Below are positions 31,306 through 40,167 of a DNA stretch of 64,000 nt, piece by piece. The notes under the pieces were generated by a model. That model made no database searches and was not told the DNA's origin. It worked only from the letters and a program-made list of their open reading frames with translations. Numbering within the stretch: position 1 is the stretch's first letter; each line of letters begins with the position of its first letter. The translations under genes were made by a program, and so were the position numbers. The DNA is from Comamonas sp. lk (lineage in GTDB: Bacteria; Pseudomonadota; Gammaproteobacteria; Burkholderiales; Burkholderiaceae_C): assembly GCF_900564145.1 (NCBI RefSeq), contig NZ_UOOB01000001.1, forward strand, positions 1,614,754 to 1,678,753, written 5' to 3'.

Positions 31306-32460
31306 ATGGATTTGACATATACCCCTGCGCAGAAAGCCTTCCGTGCGCAAGTGCGGGCCTGGCTCAAGGACAACGTGCCCAAGGAGCGCCTGCAGAGCTA
31401 CGACACCCGTGAAGGCTTTGAGCAGCATCGTGTCTGGGAGGCCAAGCTGGCCGAAGCGGGCTATAGCGCCGTGATGTGGCCCAAGGACCTGGGCGGCTGC
31501 GGCTGCGATCTGACCGAATGGCTGATCTTTGAAGAGGAATACTGGGCTGCCGATGCGCCCCAGCGCGTGAACCAGAACGGCATCTTGCTGCTGGGCTCCA
31601 CCATCATGGAGTTCGGCACACCCGAGCAAAAAGCCCGTTTCCTGCCCCGCATGGCGCGTTGCGACGATATGTGGGCCCAGGGCTGGTCCGAGCCCAATGC
31701 CGGCTCCGACATGGCGGCCATCAGCAGCCGTGCCATTCGCAAGGATGACAAGTACATCCTCAACGGCCAGAAGATCTGGTCCACCCGCGCCATTTTTGCC
31801 GACTGGCTGTTTGGCCTGTTCCGCAGCGATCCCACTTCGAGCCGCCACCACGGCCTGAGCTACATCCTGGTGCCTTTGAACACGCCCGGCATCACCGTGC
31901 GCCCCATCAAGGCCTTGAACGGCAAGGACGCTTTCGCGGAAATCTTCTTTGATGATGTGGAAGTGCCAGCAGAAAACCTGATCGGTGCCGAAGGCCGGGG
32001 CTGGCATGTGGCCATGGCAACCGCCGGCTTCGAACGTGGCTTGCTGCTGCGCTCGCCGGCCCGCTATCAGCGCAGTGCCCAAAAGCTTGTGGAGCTGTAT
32101 CTGCGCAACCAGGTGGAAGCCGATCGCGATCACTCGATTCGCGATGCCGTGCTGCGCGCCTGGGAAGGCGCAGAAGCCTATACCCTGTCTTCCTATCACA
32201 CGGTGGGCCGCTTGAACAAAGGCGCCCAGATCGGTGCCGAAGCCAGTACCAACAAGATTGTCTGGTCCGAGCTGGACATTCTGATTCACGAGACTGCCAT
32301 GCGCATTCTCGGCCCTCGCGCCGAGCTGACGGATGACGTTGAAGCCAATGAATGGCTGGAAGGTTTCCTGTTTGCGCAGGCCGGCCCCATCTATGCGGGC
32401 AGCAACGAGATCCAGCGCAACATCATTGCCCAGCGCATGCTGGGTCTGCCCAAATCCTGA
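31306..32460 (+). CDS. Acyl-CoA dehydrogenase, alpha-type subunit of a heteromeric pair
   Basis: The 384-residue ACAD has the flavin/substrate motifs WAQGWSEPNAGSDMAAISSRA and LNGQKIWSTRA, and the C-terminal GPIYAGSNEIQRNIIAQRML. The Glu of the canonical YEG motif is replaced by Ala (YAG), as often in steroid-type ACADs, whose base sits elsewhere. The next gene encodes a shorter partner, so the enzyme is probably an alpha2-beta2 heterotetramer acting on ring-degradation CoA esters (similar to FadE31-33 or the scd-type ACADs). The start has GAGGAG 9 nt upstream. Confidence 0.86.
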   Translation: MDLTYTPAQKAFRAQVRAWLKDNVPKERLQSYDTREGFEQHRVWEAKLAEAGYSAVMWPKDLGGCGCDLTEWLIFEEEYWAADAPQRVNQNGILLLGSTIMEFGTPEQKARFLPRMARCDDMWAQGWSEPNAGSDMAAISSRAIRKDDKYILNGQKIWSTRAIFADWLFGLFRSDPTSSRHHGLSYILVPLNTPGITVRPIKALNGKDAFAEIFFDDVEVPAENLIGAEGRGWHVAMATAGFERGLLLRSPARYQRSAQKLVELYLRNQVEADRDHSIRDAVLRAWEGAEAYTLSSYHTVGRLNKGAQIGAEASTNKIVWSELDILIHETAMRILGPRAELTDDVEANEWLEGFLFAQAGPIYAGSNEIQRNIIAQRMLGLPKS

Positions 32461-32476
32461 TCGGTAGGAGACAAAC

Positions 32477-33616
32477 ATGGACTTCACCTTCTCCGAAGAA
32501 CAAATCGCTTTCCGTGATTCGGTCAGCCGTTTTCTGATGACCGAAGCCGCTCCCGAGCTGCTGCGCGAGATCTGGGAAACCGAATCGGGCCGCTCGCCCG
32601 AGCTGTGGACCAAGATTGCCGAGCAAGGCCTAATGGGCCTGTCCGTACCCGAGGCCGAAGGCGGCATGGGCATGAGCGATATCGACTGGGCCTTGCTGCA
32701 GCAGGAAGTGGGCTACTACTCCTTGCCCGACTCCCTGACCGACACGGCCTATGTGGCGGCAGGCATGCTGTCCGCATTGCCCCAAGACCATGTCTTGCGC
32801 AGCGAATGGTTGCCCAAGATTGCCGAGGGCAGCTGCCGTGTTGCCGTGGGTCACCCCGTCAATCTGCATGTGGCCGATGCGGCTTTGGCCGACCTGCTGC
32901 TGCTGCCCCATGTCACCAGCGCGGGCGTGGAGCTGCATGTGCTCAAGCCCGGCCAGTGCCAGATCACCGAACTCAAGAGCTTCGATACATCGCGTCGTCT
33001 CTGCCAGGTGCAGTGGACGGCGTCGGATGCGACCCGCGTGCTCGATGCCGTACAGGGCCAGAAAGTCTGGGACCTGGCCGGCGAGCGCGGTGCTCTGTGT
33101 GCCGCCGCCCAGTTGCTGGGCCTGGCTCAGCGCATGCTGGACTTGTCGGTGGACTATGTGGCCCAGCGCAAGCAGTTTGACAAGGCCATCGGCAGCTTCC
33201 AGGCGGTGCAACACCATCTGGCCGATATCGTGACCAAGATCGAGTTTGCCAAGCCGGTGCTGTACCGCGCTTTCTACGCGATCCAGCATGGCGAGGCCGA
33301 TCTGGCGGTGCGCATCTCGCACGCCAAGCTGCAATGCAGCGAGGCAGGCTGGTTTGCGGCCCGCAACAGCCTGCAGGTACATGGCGCCATGGGCTACACC
33401 TGGGAAGTGGACCTGCAGATGTTCATGAAGCGCGCCTGGACGCTGGACGCGGCCTGGGGCGACAAGGCCTATCACTCGGCCCGCCTGACCACGGGATTGC
33501 TGCGCAATCCCCATCCGCCCGTGGGCCCTGGTGCCACGTTCGATAGAGAAATCCATAGCGGCTGCGCATCGCAAACCACAGCCTGCAAACCCATTGCCGA
33601 GGAGATGGCTGCATGA
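32477..33616 (+). CDS. Acyl-CoA dehydrogenase, beta-type subunit of a heteromeric pair
   Basis: The 379-residue ACAD has a degenerate middle and conserved ends: MDFTFSEEQIAFRDSVSRFL, then YVAQRKQFDKAIGSFQAVQH and LQVHGAMGYTWEVDLQMF. The FAD/substrate motif seen in its partner is missing, as in the non-catalytic or half-site subunits of steroid ACADs. It follows the alpha gene by 16 nt and overlaps the thiolase start (ATGA). About 30 extra C-terminal residues (NPHPPVGPGATFD onward) are unusual. Confidence 0.84.
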   Translation: MDFTFSEEQIAFRDSVSRFLMTEAAPELLREIWETESGRSPELWTKIAEQGLMGLSVPEAEGGMGMSDIDWALLQQEVGYYSLPDSLTDTAYVAAGMLSALPQDHVLRSEWLPKIAEGSCRVAVGHPVNLHVADAALADLLLLPHVTSAGVELHVLKPGQCQITELKSFDTSRRLCQVQWTASDATRVLDAVQGQKVWDLAGERGALCAAAQLLGLAQRMLDLSVDYVAQRKQFDKAIGSFQAVQHHLADIVTKIEFAKPVLYRAFYAIQHGEADLAVRISHAKLQCSEAGWFAARNSLQVHGAMGYTWEVDLQMFMKRAWTLDAAWGDKAYHSARLTTGLLRNPHPPVGPGATFDREIHSGCASQTTACKPIAEEMAA

Positions 33617-34767
33617 GCGCCCAAGCCTATATTGTTGATGCCCTGCGCTCGCCCACAGGCAAGCGCAAAGGTTCTCTGGCCCAGGTTCACGGCGCCGATC
33701 TCGGCGCCCATGTGATCAAGGCCCTGGTGGAGCGCAACGAGATCCCGGCGGCTGACTATGACGATGTGATCTTCGGCTGTGTGGACACCATTGGTGCACT
33801 GGCCGGCGACATTGCCCGCACCTCCTGGCTGGCCGCCGGCATGCCTTTGAACGTGCCTGGCACCACCATCGACCGCCAGTGCGGCTCCTCTCAGCAGGCC
33901 ATTCATTTTGCGGCCCAGGCCGTGATGAGCGGCACGCAGGATGTGGTGCTGGCCGGCGGCGTGCAGACCATGACGGCCATCCCGATTTCCTCGGCCATGC
34001 TGGCCGGTCAGGCCCTGGGCTTTACCACGCCGTTTGCCGAGAGCAAGGGCTGGCAGGCGCGTTTTGGCAATGCTCCTGTCAACCAGTTCTACGCGGCGCA
34101 GCGCATTGCTGACCATTGGGGTGTAAGCCGTGCCGACATGGAAGTGTTTGCCAAGGAAAGCCATGACCGTGCCTTGCGGGCGATTGCCGAAGGCCGCTTC
34201 GATCGCGAAATCGTACCGTTTGGCGATTTCAAGATGGATGAAACCGCACGCCTGAGCACGCTGGAGAAAATGGCGACGCTGGAGCCCGTTGATCCTACTT
34301 ACCCCAAGATCACGGCTGCAGTTTCCAGCTCCACCTGCGATGCCGCAGCCGCTGTGCTGGTGGTCTCCGAAGCGGCGCTCAAGCGCTACAAGCTGACGCC
34401 CCGTGCCCGCATTCATCATATCAGCGTGCGTGCCGATGATCCCATCTGGCACCTGACGGCCCCGATCGCGGCCACGGAGTTCGCGCTCAAGAAATGCGGC
34501 ATGAGGCTGTCCGACATTGATCTGGTGGAGATCAACGAAGCGTTTGCTTCCGTGGTCATGGCCTGGCTCAAGGAAACCGGCTACGACCATGCCAGTACCA
34601 ATGTCAACGGCGGTGCGATTGCCCTGGGCCATCCTCTGGGTGCCTCGGGCGCCAAGCTGATGACCACGCTGCTGCACGAACTGGAGCGCACCGGCGGTCG
34701 CTACGGTCTGCAAACCATGTGCGAGGGCGGCGGTCAGGCCAATGTGACCATCATCGAACGCCTCTGA
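33613..34767 (+). CDS. Thiolase (acyl-CoA C-acyltransferase)
   Basis: The 384-residue thiolase has the nucleophile Cys90 ([12 protein letters not shown]), the His in [15 protein letters not shown] and the second Cys in TMCEGGGQ. It cleaves a 3-ketoacyl-CoA, releasing acetyl- or propionyl-CoA. Its place after an ACAD pair, in the ipdAB/echA20 unit, matches FadA6-type thiolases of the C/D-ring pathway. The Ser-Ser-Gln after Cys90 differs from the common ASG, a feature of steroid thiolases. A long hairpin follows it. Confidence 0.86.
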   Translation: MSAQAYIVDALRSPTGKRKGSLAQVHGADLGAHVIKALVERNEIPAADYDDVIFGCVDTIGALAGDIARTSWLAAGMPLNVPGTTIDRQCGSSQQAIHFAAQAVMSGTQDVVLAGGVQTMTAIPISSAMLAGQALGFTTPFAESKGWQARFGNAPVNQFYAAQRIADHWGVSRADMEVFAKESHDRALRAIAEGRFDREIVPFGDFKMDETARLSTLEKMATLEPVDPTYPKITAAVSSSTCDAAAAVLVVSEAALKRYKLTPRARIHHISVRADDPIWHLTAPIAATEFALKKCGMRLSDIDLVEINEAFASVVMAWLKETGYDHASTNVNGGAIALGHPLGASGAKLMTTLLHELERTGGRYGLQTMCEGGGQANVTIIERL

Positions 34768-34773
34768 TGTAGG

Positions 34774-34805
34774 GCAATGCAGGCACCGCAAGGTGCCTGC
34801 ATTGC
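34774..34805 (+). repeat. Perfect 14-bp intercistronic hairpin (GCAA loop) before the amidase pair
   Basis: GCAATGCAGGCACC and its exact complement surround a GCAA tetraloop. There is no T-run, so it is more likely an RNA-processing or stability element than a terminator. Confidence 0.85.
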
Positions 34806-34867
34806 GTTCAGCCCAGAACGTTCGCAGTGCAGCAAGTCATTCTAAAAATACCAATGGAGACAAAGAC

Positions 34868-36445
34868 ATGCAAGACAAGGCGACAGGCACGGAGCGCCGC
34901 ATTTTCCTCAAGACGGCAGCCGCTGCCACGGCGGCAGCGGCCTTGCCCATAGCCGCCAGCCATGCCAAAAGCCTGGCTGGCAGCAGCGCAGCGGCTCCTG
35001 TCGATGCCGTGGCCACGGCCTTGCAGCTGCGCAAGGGCGACATCACGCCGCTGGAGGCACTGGACGCCGCCATTGCCCGCGTGCAGGCTCTGCCCAAGCT
35101 CAATGCCGTGGTGATCCGTGATTACGATCAGGCCCGCGCCAAGGCCAAAACGGATTCCGGTCTGAGCCGCGAAGCCCGCGCCCGGGCCACGGAACATGCG
35201 CCCTTGTGGGGCATGCCGTTTCTGCTCAAGGACCTGGGCGTCAGCATGGCCGGCACCGTCACTTCTAATGGCTGCGCCTTCTTCAAGGATGCCGTGGCCG
35301 AGCGTGATTCCACCCTGGTGCAGCGCTACAAGGCGGCCGGCCTGAACATCTTCGGCAAGACCGCCGCACCCGAGTTCGGCATGACGACGACCACGGAGTC
35401 CAGACTCTATGGCGTCACTCCCAATCCCTGGAACACCAAGCACACGACGGGCGGCTCATCGGGCGGTTCGGCTGCCGTGGTGGCCGCCGGCATTTTGCCC
35501 GTGGCCCATGCCAGCGATGGCGGCGGCTCCATCCGCATTCCTGCGGCGCACTGCGGGCTGTTCGGCCTCAAGCCCAGTCGCGGACGCGTGCCGGCCGGCC
35601 CCGATGCGCTGGATGGTGCGGTCGGGTTGTCGGTGCATCACGTCATCAGCCGCAGCGTGCGCGACAGCGCCTTGCTGCTGGATCTGACGGCAGGCCCCGA
35701 AGCCGGTTCGCGTGTGCGCCCGCCGTCGAATGCGCAGGGCAGCTATCTGCAGGCGCTGACCCGGCCCGAGCGCAAGCTGCGCATTGCTATTTGGCGCAAG
35801 AACTATTTTGGTGTGCCCGTGCATGCAGATTGCCTGGCAGCGGTGGACAAGGCGGCCAAGCTGTGCGAAGCCATGGGCCATGTGTTGGAAGAAAAAATGC
35901 CCGAGCTGCCGGTGGCCGAGATCTTCGGTGGCATGGGCCCTGGCATGTCTGCCGGCCTGCTCAATGCCATCGAAAATCGCGAAAAGCAGCTGGGCCGTGC
36001 CGTGCGTGAGGACGAGATGGAGCCGCTGGACTGGGCCATGCTGCAGGTCGCCAAAAAAGCCAGCGCTCTGGAGCTTTACCGCGCACGTGCCGGTTTTGAC
36101 AAGGCCGGCCAGCTGCTCGATGCCTTCTTGAGCCAATACGACCTGATTTTGACGCCGACCACCGCCGTGCCGGCACAGCTGCTGGGCGTGCTGCGCCTGG
36201 ATCTGCCGTACGAGAGCTATGCGGCCGAAGCCATGAAGTCCTCGGCCTTCACCTCGCTGTTCAACATCAGCGGTCATCCCGCCATGTCCGTGCCCCTGCA
36301 CTGGACTGCAGAGCAGATTCCGGTGGGATCGCACTTTGTAGCGCCTTTTGGCGGCGAGGCGCGCCTGCTGTCCCTGGCGGCGCAACTGGAGCAAGCCATG
36401 CCCTGGGCACATCGTTTTCCCGATCTTTCCGCTTTGAAAGCCTGA
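34868..36445 (+). CDS. Tat-exported amidase-signature hydrolase
   Basis: The 525-residue protein starts with a twin-arginine signal (ERRIFLKTAAAAT, then an Ala-rich core ending SHAK). The amidase-signature catalytic set is visible: Lys in PFLLKDLGV, cis-Ser in GGSSGGS (residues 195-201) and nucleophile Ser in SDGGGSIRIP. Family members hydrolyse amide bonds of small or hydrophobic substrates; export suggests an extracellular or periplasmic amide. In a steroid cluster, glycine- or taurine-conjugated bile salts are a possible substrate (inference). ATG 34868 has GGAGAC upstream; the frame from 34793 adds a non-signal leader and was rejected. Confidence 0.85.
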   Translation: MQDKATGTERRIFLKTAAAATAAAALPIAASHAKSLAGSSAAAPVDAVATALQLRKGDITPLEALDAAIARVQALPKLNAVVIRDYDQARAKAKTDSGLSREARARATEHAPLWGMPFLLKDLGVSMAGTVTSNGCAFFKDAVAERDSTLVQRYKAAGLNIFGKTAAPEFGMTTTTESRLYGVTPNPWNTKHTTGGSSGGSAAVVAAGILPVAHASDGGGSIRIPAAHCGLFGLKPSRGRVPAGPDALDGAVGLSVHHVISRSVRDSALLLDLTAGPEAGSRVRPPSNAQGSYLQALTRPERKLRIAIWRKNYFGVPVHADCLAAVDKAAKLCEAMGHVLEEKMPELPVAEIFGGMGPGMSAGLLNAIENREKQLGRAVREDEMEPLDWAMLQVAKKASALELYRARAGFDKAGQLLDAFLSQYDLILTPTTAVPAQLLGVLRLDLPYESYAAEAMKSSAFTSLFNISGHPAMSVPLHWTAEQIPVGSHFVAPFGGEARLLSLAAQLEQAMPWAHRFPDLSALKA

Positions 36446-36455
36446 AGGAGCCGCA

Positions 36456-38051
36456 ATGACTCATAACGCAAACACGGCGCCGAACGCGCAAGGTATGGAC
36501 AGACGCGCCTTCATGCAAGGCGCGGCGGCCATGGCGGCTGCGGCCAGTGTGCCGTCCATGGCCCATGCCAAGTCAGCCAGTACCGGTGCACAACAAGGAG
36601 CAGTCATGGATGGAATCGCCTGGGCCCAGCAGATTCGACGCGGCGATGTGACGCCTCTGGAGGCGCTGGAAGCGGCCATTGCCAGGGTGGAAGCGCTTCC
36701 CAAGCTGAATGTCGTGGTCATCAAGGACTATGAGCTGGCCCGCGGCCATGCCAGGCAAATGTCTGCGCTGGGCGCTGCAGCACGTGCCAGCGCTGCAGAA
36801 AAAGCACCGCTGTGGGGTGTGCCGTTTCTGCTCAAGGACTTGAACCAGTATGTGAAGGGAACCGTCACCACCAATGGCTGCGTGTTCTACAAGGGTGCAG
36901 TGGCGCAGTACACCAGCACCTTGGCCGAGCGCTACCAGCAGGCGGGGTTGAATATTTTCGGCAAGACGGCCTCGCCGGAGTTTGGCCAGACGCCCACCAC
37001 CGAGTCCAGGCTCTACGGCAAGACGCCCAATCCCTGGAATGCCGAGCACACCACGGGCGGATCGTCCGGTGGCGCGGCTGCCGTGGTGGCGGCCGGCATT
37101 TTGCCTGTGGCCCATGCCAGCGACGGCGGCGGCTCCATCCGTATTCCGGCCTCGCATTGCGGCATCTTCGGCCTCAAGCCCAGCCGTGGCCGTCTGCCCG
37201 CCGGGCCCATGGCCATGGAAGGTTGGATGGGCATGTCCATGAACCATGTGGTCAGCCGCACGGTTCGCGACAGCGCCCATGTTCTGGACCTCACTTCCGG
37301 CGCCGAGCCGGGCTCGCGCGTGTGGGCGCCCCGCGATGTGCAGGGCAGCTATGTGCAGGTCATGGAGCGGCCGCTCAAAAAGCTGCGCATTGCCGTATGG
37401 CGCAAGAACCACTTCAATCTGCCGGTGGACCCGCAATGCCTGATGGCGCTGGACAAGGCCATCAAGGCCTGTACCGCTTTGGGCCATGAGGTGGTGGAGG
37501 ACATGCCCGAGCTGCCCGTGATGGAAATGTTTACCGGCATGGGCGTGGTCACTGGCGTAGGCCTGATCACCTCGGTCAAGGCCAGGGAAAAGCAGCTGGG
37601 CCGCGAGGTGCGTGAAGCCGAACTGGAGCCGCTGGACTGGCTGGCCTACCAGAAGGCCAAGGGTTATAGCGCCGAGCAGATGTTCAATGCGTGCACTGTT
37701 TTTGATAGCGCCGGGCGCACGCTGGATGTGTTCTTCAAGCAGTACGACCTGATTCTGACGCCGGTGACGGCCGTGCCGCCCCAGCGCCTGGGGGTACTGG
37801 CCCTGGATCAGCCTTATGAGAGCTTTGCGGCAGCTGCCATTCATGCCGCGCCCTATACCGGCATATTCAATATGACCGGTCTGCCCGCCATGTCGGTGCC
37901 CATGCACCAAACGCCTGAGCGACTGCCCGTGGGCGCGCATTTTGCAGCGCCCTATGGCTACGAAGGGCGTTTGTTCAATCTGGCAGCGCAGCTGGAACAG
38001 GCCGTTCCCTGGGCGCACAAGCTGCCCGATCTATCGATTTTCAAAGCGTGA
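36456..38051 (+). CDS. Second Tat-exported amidase-signature hydrolase (tandem paralogue)
   Basis: The 531-residue protein closely resembles the preceding one (shared FGKTA-PEFG-TTESRLYG, GGSSGG-AAVVAAGILPVAHA and SDGGGSIRIPA motifs). It also has a Tat signal (MDRRAFMQGAAAMAAAA, then MAHAK). Lys, cis-Ser and Ser nucleophile are all present. AAGGAG is 6 nt before the ATG, 10 nt after the first amidase. The two look like a tandem duplication that has diverged, perhaps in substrate (for example different conjugates). The pair is bracketed by intercistronic hairpins. Confidence 0.85.
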   Translation: MTHNANTAPNAQGMDRRAFMQGAAAMAAAASVPSMAHAKSASTGAQQGAVMDGIAWAQQIRRGDVTPLEALEAAIARVEALPKLNVVVIKDYELARGHARQMSALGAAARASAAEKAPLWGVPFLLKDLNQYVKGTVTTNGCVFYKGAVAQYTSTLAERYQQAGLNIFGKTASPEFGQTPTTESRLYGKTPNPWNAEHTTGGSSGGAAAVVAAGILPVAHASDGGGSIRIPASHCGIFGLKPSRGRLPAGPMAMEGWMGMSMNHVVSRTVRDSAHVLDLTSGAEPGSRVWAPRDVQGSYVQVMERPLKKLRIAVWRKNHFNLPVDPQCLMALDKAIKACTALGHEVVEDMPELPVMEMFTGMGVVTGVGLITSVKAREKQLGREVREAELEPLDWLAYQKAKGYSAEQMFNACTVFDSAGRTLDVFFKQYDLILTPVTAVPPQRLGVLALDQPYESFAAAAIHAAPYTGIFNMTGLPAMSVPMHQTPERLPVGAHFAAPYGYEGRLFNLAAQLEQAVPWAHKLPDLSIFKA

Positions 38052-38059
38052 TTTTAATG

Positions 38060-38084
38060 CGCAGGCCCGTGGAACGGGCCTGCG
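38060..38084 (+). repeat. Perfect 11-bp intercistronic hairpin after the amidase pair
   Basis: CGCAGGCCCGT-GGA-ACGGGCCTGCG, without a T-run. Like the hairpin at 34774 it contains GCAGG...CCTGC, and the two lie on either side of the amidase pair. Confidence 0.85.
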
Positions 38085-38109
38085 ATGCAAGCCAAAAAAG
38101 GGGACTGAA

Positions 38110-38985
38110 ATGGGTATTTGCAACCAAAGAACCGTGGTCATCACCGGTGCCGGCGGCGGCCTGGGCCGCGCCTATGCGCTGGCTTTTGCGCAAGAAGGTG
38201 CCAATGTGGTGGTCAACGACATCCGTGCCGAAGCGGCCCAGGCCGTGGTCGATGAGGTGATTGCCGCTGGCGGCAAGGCGTTGGCCAACACTGGCGACAT
38301 CACCAGCGTGGCCGGTGCGCAATCAATTTTGGACGCCACGCTGGCGGCATTTGGCGAGGTGAACGTCATCGTCAACAACGCCGGCGTGTTGCGCGACCGC
38401 ATGTTTCTGAGCCTGTCCGAGGAAGACTGGGACATGGTGATGCGTGTGCATCTGCGCGGCCATTTCTGCATGGCCAAGGTCTTTGGCGGCTACTGGCGCG
38501 ATCAGAAAAAGGCCGGCAAGCAGGTGGACGCCCGCATCATCAACACCAGCTCAGGCGCCGGTCTCCAAGGCTCCATAGGCCAGAGCAACTATGCCGCCGC
38601 CAAGGCCGGTATTGCCGGCCTGACCCTGGTGCAGGCAGCCGAACTGGCCCGCTATGGCATCACCGCCAACTGCCTGGCTCCGGCAGCGCGTACCTCCATG
38701 ACCGAAGGCGCCATGCCCGAGATGGTGAAAAAGCCCGAGTCCGGTTTCGATGTCTGGGACCCTATGAACGTGGCCTCCATCGTGGTGTGGCTGGGCAGTG
38801 CCGAGTCCAAGCACGTGACGGGTCGCTGTTTCGAAGCCAAGGGCGGCGAGCTGTCCGTGGCCGACGGCTGGTTTACCGGCCAGATCCGCGACAAGCAAAA
38901 CCGCTGGGCGCCAGAGGAACTGACCGGCGTGGTCGATCAGCTGATTGCCGAAGGCAAGACCCCGCAAAAGGTCTACGGCAGCTGA
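38110..38985 (+). CDS. Short-chain dehydrogenase (hydroxyacyl-CoA / 17beta-HSD4-like)
   Basis: The 291-residue SDR has TGAGGGLG (12-19), NNAGVLRDRMFL and catalytic SNYAAAK. The LRDRMFLSLSEEDWDMVM stretch is typical of the peroxisomal-multifunctional-enzyme type of 3-hydroxyacyl-CoA dehydrogenase rather than sugar or ketone reductases. It likely oxidises a 3-hydroxyacyl-CoA of a ring-derived acid to the keto ester cleaved by a thiolase. The ATG at 38110 follows GGGACTGAA; the hairpin at 38060 separates it from the amidases. Confidence 0.85.
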   Translation: MGICNQRTVVITGAGGGLGRAYALAFAQEGANVVVNDIRAEAAQAVVDEVIAAGGKALANTGDITSVAGAQSILDATLAAFGEVNVIVNNAGVLRDRMFLSLSEEDWDMVMRVHLRGHFCMAKVFGGYWRDQKKAGKQVDARIINTSSGAGLQGSIGQSNYAAAKAGIAGLTLVQAAELARYGITANCLAPAARTSMTEGAMPEMVKKPESGFDVWDPMNVASIVVWLGSAESKHVTGRCFEAKGGELSVADGWFTGQIRDKQNRWAPEELTGVVDQLIAEGKTPQKVYGS

Positions 38986-39027
38986 TTTGCTTCTCCCCTG
39001 TCGTCATAACGGAGTACGCGAGCCATC

Positions 39028-40167
39028 ATGGATTTAAGTCTGAACGAAGAGCAGAGAATGATTGCCGAAAGCGCGGCAGTGTTTCTGCAGGAAAAAAGCA
39101 ACTCGGCCCAGCTGCGCAAAGTCATTGATGCCGGCGACGGCATGGACCGCGCGCTGTGGCAGGAGGCCGTGGAGCTGGGCTGGTGCGGCGTGGCCCTGCC
39201 AGAGAACGCCGGCGGCATGGGGCTGGGCTGGCGCGAGCTGACTTTGTTGCAGGAGCAGATGGGCTACCACCTGGCCTGCCTGCCGTTCTTTGATGCCGTG
39301 GTGGCGCTGACTCCGTTGTGGCAGCACCTGAGCCGGACCGGGCCGGGCCTGGTCGTGGTGGAGCGCCTGGTGCAATCGGGCCAGGTCTGCGTTCTGGGTA
39401 TGACGGTACGGGGCGAGCTGCCCGCTGCTGCGACCGTGACAGTGGAAGGCGATGCACTGGTGTTGAACGGCCTGTGGAACCAGGTGGGCTCCGGCACACA
39501 CGCCGATGTGTTTTTGCTGCCAGCCACCTTGCCTTTCGGATCGCTGGGTTTGCTGGAGGTGAGTGCCAAGACCGAAGGCCTGAGCGTGCAGGCGCTGCCT
39601 ACGGTGGACGCCACGCGTAGCAGCGCCCATGTGACGGCCGTGAATGTCAGGCTGAAGGGCTCTGCCGTGCTGGTGCATGGCGATGCCCTCAAAAAACTAT
39701 GGGAGCAGACCCGTAATCTGGCCGCCATTGGCTTGGCGGCAGAGCAAGTCGGCGTGGCCGAGCGAGCCCTGGATCTGGCGGTGGCGTACACCCAGGAGCG
39801 CCAGCAGTTTGGCAAACCCGTGGGCAGTTTTCAAGGCGTCAAGCACCGCGCCGCACAAATGCTGGTGGCTGTGGAGACCGCCCGTTCCGCCGTTTATGCA
39901 GCAGCTTTTGTAGCAGATACCGCTGGTGAATCAACGGATCTGGCATTGTTTGCGGCGCAAGCCCGTACAGAAGCTACGGAAGCCGCTCTCTTTTGCACGA
40001 GAGAAAGCCTTCAGCTGCACGGCGGCGTGGGCTTTACCTGGGAGTTCGATCCGCATCTGTTCCTGCGCCGCGCCCAGTCTGCCAGCCAGCGCCTGGGGAC
40101 GGTGGAACAATGGCGCGAAGTGGTTGCCCGTCAATTGTTGGATGAGCCTGAGCAGGAGCACGCATGA
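39028..40167 (+). CDS. Acyl-CoA dehydrogenase, beta-type subunit of second pair
   Basis: The 379-residue ACAD-like protein shows MDLSLNEEQRMIAESAAVFL, then YTQERQQFGKPVGSFQGVKH and LQLHGGVGFTWEFDPHLF. The flavin-binding middle is degenerate, as in the other short subunit at 32477. It overlaps the following ACAD by 4 nt (ATGA), so the two form one enzyme. Order here is beta then alpha, the reverse of the first pair but the same as in the fused ACAD at 56351. The substrate is probably a steroid-derived CoA ester. Confidence 0.84.
   Translation: MDLSLNEEQRMIAESAAVFLQEKSNSAQLRKVIDAGDGMDRALWQEAVELGWCGVALPENAGGMGLGWRELTLLQEQMGYHLACLPFFDAVVALTPLWQHLSRTGPGLVVVERLVQSGQVCVLGMTVRGELPAAATVTVEGDALVLNGLWNQVGSGTHADVFLLPATLPFGSLGLLEVSAKTEGLSVQALPTVDATRSSAHVTAVNVRLKGSAVLVHGDALKKLWEQTRNLAAIGLAAEQVGVAERALDLAVAYTQERQQFGKPVGSFQGVKHRAAQMLVAVETARSAVYAAAFVADTAGESTDLALFAAQARTEATEAALFCTRESLQLHGGVGFTWEFDPHLFLRRAQSASQRLGTVEQWREVVARQLLDEPEQEHA

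Noticed and set aside
34774..38084. The two intercistronic hairpins as terminators
   Set aside because: Neither is followed by a T-run, and co-directional genes with good ribosome-binding sites follow closely.
38994..39016. Fifth good copy of the GTC-N6-GACGAT dyad (GTCGTC-ATAACG-GAGTAC)
   Set aside because: Only the left half and GA of the right half match, and it lies inside a tight gene junction of the tesB unit.
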